Origin: Odontesthes bonariensis
Lineage: Eukaryota; Chordata; Actinopteri; Atheriniformes; Atherinopsidae
Assembly: GCF_027942865.1 (NCBI RefSeq)
Contig: NC_134519.1
Coordinates: 20,122,248 to 20,186,247 of the forward strand
Direction: 5' to 3'
Length of the DNA: 64,000 bases
Part shown: positions 45,931-64,000 of the stretch, one piece after another
How the letters are laid out: every line of letters starts with the position of its first letter
Position numbering within the stretch: the stretch's first letter is position 1
Notes under the pieces: generated by a model
Database searches by the model: none
What the model saw: the letters and a program-made list of their open reading frames with translations, nothing else
Told to the model about the DNA's origin: nothing
Made by a program: the position numbers and the translations under genes

Positions 45931-47472
45931 TGGCTTGTCATTTTTGTTGTACTTTTTTAGATTGGCGGCTAGGGGAGATGCCGAGCTAATCAGGAACAGT
46001 GTGGTTAGGCTTGTGCAGTGGTTTATTGCAATATACAACAACACAAAAATAATTATTTTTTAATTGATCATATTAGTACTTTGTATGTACTCATTTCATA
46101 ATACAGAGGAAAACTCTATTCCTAAAAAAATTATTTAAAAAAAAAATCCTCAGAGAACCCCATATTTCGCTGTTAACGCAGTTGCGCAGGTGGGAATTAT
46201 GAGACCATGACACATCAAAGGCTGATGGACAACATTAAAACAGAGAAACTATAGGTTAAGAAATTAACCCTTGTTCTCTGAAACATGAGTAAGGTATCTC
46301 ACTATGGGACACGCCCCCTGCGCTTGTCCCCAGAAGCAATTTCCCACTACGCCAGTCCTGACTGTTCAGCTTCTTTCTTTTTTATTTTCATTTTGGACCA
46401 TCCAAAACCAAAACCTGTATGAAATATAATTAAATATGGGCTTAATTATTCAGCATGATATAAAGTATTTCAAACACACTTTATGATTTGTGAAACCTTT
46501 CTTTGCCCCAAAATTCACAGAAGTCCTCGTCTCTCCATGTTCATCTTTATGGACCTAGTTTAGGGTGATCAGAATCCAAAAAAAGCAGTAAAATGGCCCT
46601 GTTCTGCATTTTCACAAATCAGAAAAAGGTTTCACAAATCCCAGACAAGGTTTTAATGAATATACAGCCTCTTTAGAATAATTCTATCCAGATTTGAGCA
46701 GTATAACTAATGTAGTTTCCATACAGGCCCTAGTTTAGGGCGATCAAAATGCAAAAAATGAAATGGCCCTTTATGCCCATCCCTTTAATTCGCGAATCGG
46801 ATGCCAACTTCAGCGTCGTCTGTCTTCACTGCTTAGCCATTTATCATTCCTACTTTAAAGTAACTCTGGAAAATTGGGGGGTGTAACCACTGTCATAAAA
46901 CAAATCTCTGTTTGCAGCAGGGCTGGAAAACGAAGTTGTAAACTGTGGTATCTCAGTTAGTCTCAGCTAGTCTCAGCCCGGGAATGTGCAAAAGAGAAGT
47001 CGGTGTGCTCGAAAATGAGTCGGAAGTACATTGTTTCAAGGTTCACAAACTTTTCGAGCGTTGCTTTAAAGTCTCAGAGGGTAAAATTTGGGATATTATG
47101 AAATATCTTGAATTACTCTGACAATATATTAAACATTTTTATATGTTTGAATTGTTTCTCCTATGCTTTGTTTCTCTTCCCTTTGTGTGTTTTGTTTACA
47201 TATTACCTCTATTTGAACCTGCTAATAACCAAGTGATTAAAGCACAAAAGGCTATAGAATAATAATAAGTAGTTTTCTACATGCAAATGATGGGACTCAC
47301 ATCTTAATGGGTTTTCTCATGTTTCAGGAAATGAAGACAACAAGGTTGGAGCACTGCAAAAAACTCAGCTACAACAGCGGAGCCCCAACACTTCTGGCTG
47401 TGTTTACTGGCTAAAAGCACCAAAGCACATAATTTGTATTAATATTTACATGTAAATATTAGCATTTTTGCT

Positions 47473-47785
47473 CAATAGCTTCCAGGTCATGTGATCAATT
47501 GACTCCAAATCAGTTTGGGATCATGTAACTACACTTGCTACATGAGATCAGTTCTGTTCATAATTTTCAATAACTCAGTAGCTCATCTCTGCTTTAAATA
47601 TCACATTTTTTTCATTTTTATTTTATTTTGAAAACAGGAAGTTGGAACACGCTGCAGTCGTCCTCTCCGTGTGTTTACTGTAAAGTCTGACATACGGGTG
47701 CACTTGAAACGTTGGAGTGGCTTGCGAATGTCTGTCGAATGTCTGTCGAATATCAAACTTAAAACTAACTTCACCTAAGTTAAAT
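47473..47785 (+). repeat. Direct repeat copy 2 (partner at 19364-19690)
   Basis: Same direction and nearly the same sequence as 19364-19690, starting GCTCAATAGCTTCCAGGTCA. It carries its own small tandem duplication of GAATGTCTGTC at 47725-47750 and ends after CACCTAAGT, exactly where similarity with copy 1 stops. It lacks the rest of the coiled-coil pseudogene. Confidence 0.85.
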
Positions 47786-47939
47786 GTAATTGGTAATGAG
47801 ATAAAAGTAAATGTAAACATCACCCTCTGCCACATGATAGGGATTGTACAAAACATGCAGTGATATATGTTTGGTCAAATTATGAAGGAACTGCACTTCT
47901 TAAGGTTACAGGATGCCATATTTGTCTGTCTGAGGTATG

Positions 47940-48396
47940 TTGTGGTCCATCCTCTTCCCCCTTATCTACTGATGATGCTGATGCTGATGCTGATGTCATC
48001 ACCTCCTCCCAGCATCCCTGGCACAGCTGCGCCGCCATTTTCCTCACTTCCATACCGACTGAGGGACGGATTGACGGCGCACCCATCCTCCTGTGTATCC
48101 ACTCCTCCCTCCCCCCTCTTGTTTCCCACTCTCCTCTCACTGACGCACCGCTGTGCTCGACGCTTAGCCCACCCACCCAGCGCCGCCGCTGCTGAGGCTG
48201 AGGCACACTCCCTATCCTCGGCGGATTGTCCATGTATGGATGTGCTGCGGGAAATGATGCTGTAGGTTAACCAAATTCAGGGAGAAAATACGAACTGCTG
48301 ACTGATATTCAAGAAGGAGGCACCAGAGCATCCTGGCGCCGTTTTGAATGGGCAGGAAATTCACCCTTGTGAGGGTATCGAGTCTGTATTTCTGAG
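47940..48396 (+). promoter_or_regulatory. Probable KIF1A promoter region and untranslated first exon
   Basis: GC-rich, CpG-containing DNA (GCGCCGCC, CCTCGGCGGATTG) rises out of AT-rich flanks about 1.1-1.6 kb before the KIF1A ATG. A good donor GAG/GTAAGA ends a likely non-coding exon at 48396; an acceptor CCTGTGCAG at 49459-49467 would join it to the ATG exon. A short trinucleotide-type run of GATGCT units lies at 47972-47995. The exact start is not visible. Confidence 0.45.
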
Positions 48397-49536
48397 GTAA
48401 GACATGACTCCCTTGATATGTTTGTCATGGCACAGAAGCGGCACTGATGTGTGCCTCACTTCGGGGATTTGTGTGTGCTGATTATTTAAAGGCCTTTGTG
48501 CGTATGAGAGATGCAGCGTCTGGGTGTTTGGGTTATGATTCAGCTGTTACGAACAGTTGCTTTTAAAATGGAAGATTCCCATTTTATAATGCATATCACG
48601 ACCCTACTACTCAATAATACAATCACACGAGCTATAAAAGCCTTAAATGTCACATAGGCTGTAATGATGTGCGCTGACCTCTCTGACGCAGTGGTGGATC
48701 ATTTGGTGTCTGGACTGTGTGTATGTTTACGCGGCCTACCTTTGAGGTGCGGCAGGCAAAGCAAGATGGAGGAGACGATATTTACATGGACAGATATACG
48801 CAGCATGTGTAACGCACTCAGATTCTGGAAGAATCCGTGTCCCACAAATTAACCGTGGATTATTTTTATGACCGATCGATGAGTGGATGGATGTGCGCCA
48901 CGTATTTCAAGCAAATATATATATATAAACATTCCTGATTATTCTTCATTGCCAAAATAAAACTAAGATCAAATCTACCATAAGGGTATGAAAGAGAAAG
49001 ATCTGGTTTAAGGGAGAATTATGTTAAGGTTGCACTGGAAAACGAAGAGCACATTTAGAGAGGTGTGTTATTTTCTTTTTAGCTGTGAGGTGATACAGAT
49101 TCATCACCAGGCCTTGAGTCATGGTGGGGATGTTGCCCGACCAATAAGCAGCCATTTTACAGAATAGCTGGGATGCTGATGATCTTCCTGCCAAATAATG
49201 GCCCAACCAGTTAGTCGGCATGTTTGAGGAGCTGTGTGTTAATCCTTCGAGATAAACAGTGCCCCGAAGAGTGAGAATATATGATGTGCCCACCTTGAGT
49301 CTAACAAGGCTCTGCGCCCAGTATGCAATTACAAGATAACCAGCTGTCAATAAGTCAAAACAAATCTCTATTTGTGGACTATAACTGTATGAAACAGAAG
49401 GGTAATGATGAACTGTGGTCCGAGTTGTCAGGTTATGTTGACGTGTTGCTCCTTCCTACCTGTGCAGGTGTCAGGTGCCCATCAGTCGCCACATAGATCC
49501 CCAACTCTTCCTCTCACTCGTATACCCACCTCTAAC

Positions 49537-64000
<14,464 letters not shown>

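Larger units (their letters stand above)
44970..45981. mobile_element. Insertion present only in the right arm
   Basis: The left arm is continuous across this point (GGTTCGAGCTAATCAGG on its minus strand), while the right arm has about 1.01 kb between AAAGGTTC and GAGCTAATCAGG. The insert holds an L2-like LINE piece and a hAT-like end. No clean target-site duplication was seen. Confidence 0.75.
39618..47421. repeat. Right arm of the giant inverted repeat
   Basis: Reverse-complement partner of 24562-31427; see that entry for paired landmarks. This arm is longer mainly because of a ~1-kb insertion at 44970-45981 absent from the left. The outer end is within about 50 bp of the direct repeat copy 2 (47473), whereas the left arm's outer end is 4.9 kb from copy 1. 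Confidence 0.92.

Noticed and set aside
24562..47421. Palindrome as one Polinton, Teratorn or other known giant transposon
   Set aside because: No integrase, polymerase, capsid or transposase sequence was seen in the arms; the only enzyme genes are L1- and L2-like LINE fragments in the centre and one insertion.
47867..48265. 111- to 132-codon frames upstream of KIF1A
   Set aside because: They overlap one another in different frames across GC-rich promoter-like DNA and show no family features; a first non-coding exon explains the region better.

Overview
The window is vertebrate genomic DNA, almost certainly from a percomorph-type teleost fish. Evidence: long introns with GT/AG borders, many fish-type interspersed repeats (tRNA-derived SINEs, Rex1-, L2-, RTE- and L1-like LINEs, hAT- and piggyBac-like MITEs), a bulb-type mannose lectin of the pufflectin kind, and the gene pair AGXT-KIF1A, which also sits together in human 2q37.3.

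Layout. 0.77-1.9 kb: last coding exon and 3'UTR of an unidentified plus-strand gene. 4.7-5.1 kb: a broken plus-strand duplicate of the nitrobindin gene. 9.9-12.9 kb: a complete five-exon nitrobindin (THAP4 C-terminal domain) gene on the minus strand. 13.4-16.7 kb: a complete eleven-exon alanine-glyoxylate aminotransferase gene (AGXT), also minus. 19.4-24.5 kb: an accessory zone with a decayed coiled-coil pseudogene, SINE and RTE fragments, a two-exon lectin gene carrying a stop codon at its splice junction, and a Rex1-like LINE with a clear target-site duplication. 24.56-47.42 kb: a very large inverted repeat. Its arms (about 6.9 and 7.8 kb) point away from a centre holding an L1-like LINE, SINEs, a ~1-kb terminal-inverted-repeat element and rearranged arm pieces. 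Each arm carries the same two-exon gene for a highly acidic, Ser/Asp-rich protein; the right copy is open (231 aa), the left has a premature stop. 47.47-47.79 kb: a direct repeat of 19.36-19.69 kb, so the accessory block lies between two same-direction copies. 49.5-64 kb: the first ~1,147 codons of the kinesin-3 motor KIF1A in 32 exons, running off the right end.

The three recognisable conserved genes do unrelated jobs (haem/NO chemistry, glyoxylate detoxification, axonal vesicle transport). The unusual part is the 28-kb block between AGXT and KIF1A. It is built mainly by duplication, inversion and transposition, and it contains the one coding unit I could not assign to any family. All homologies were read by eye; no alignment or database search was run. 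Splice borders of AGXT, nitrobindin and KIF1A were chosen so that phase and protein match the family across every junction.
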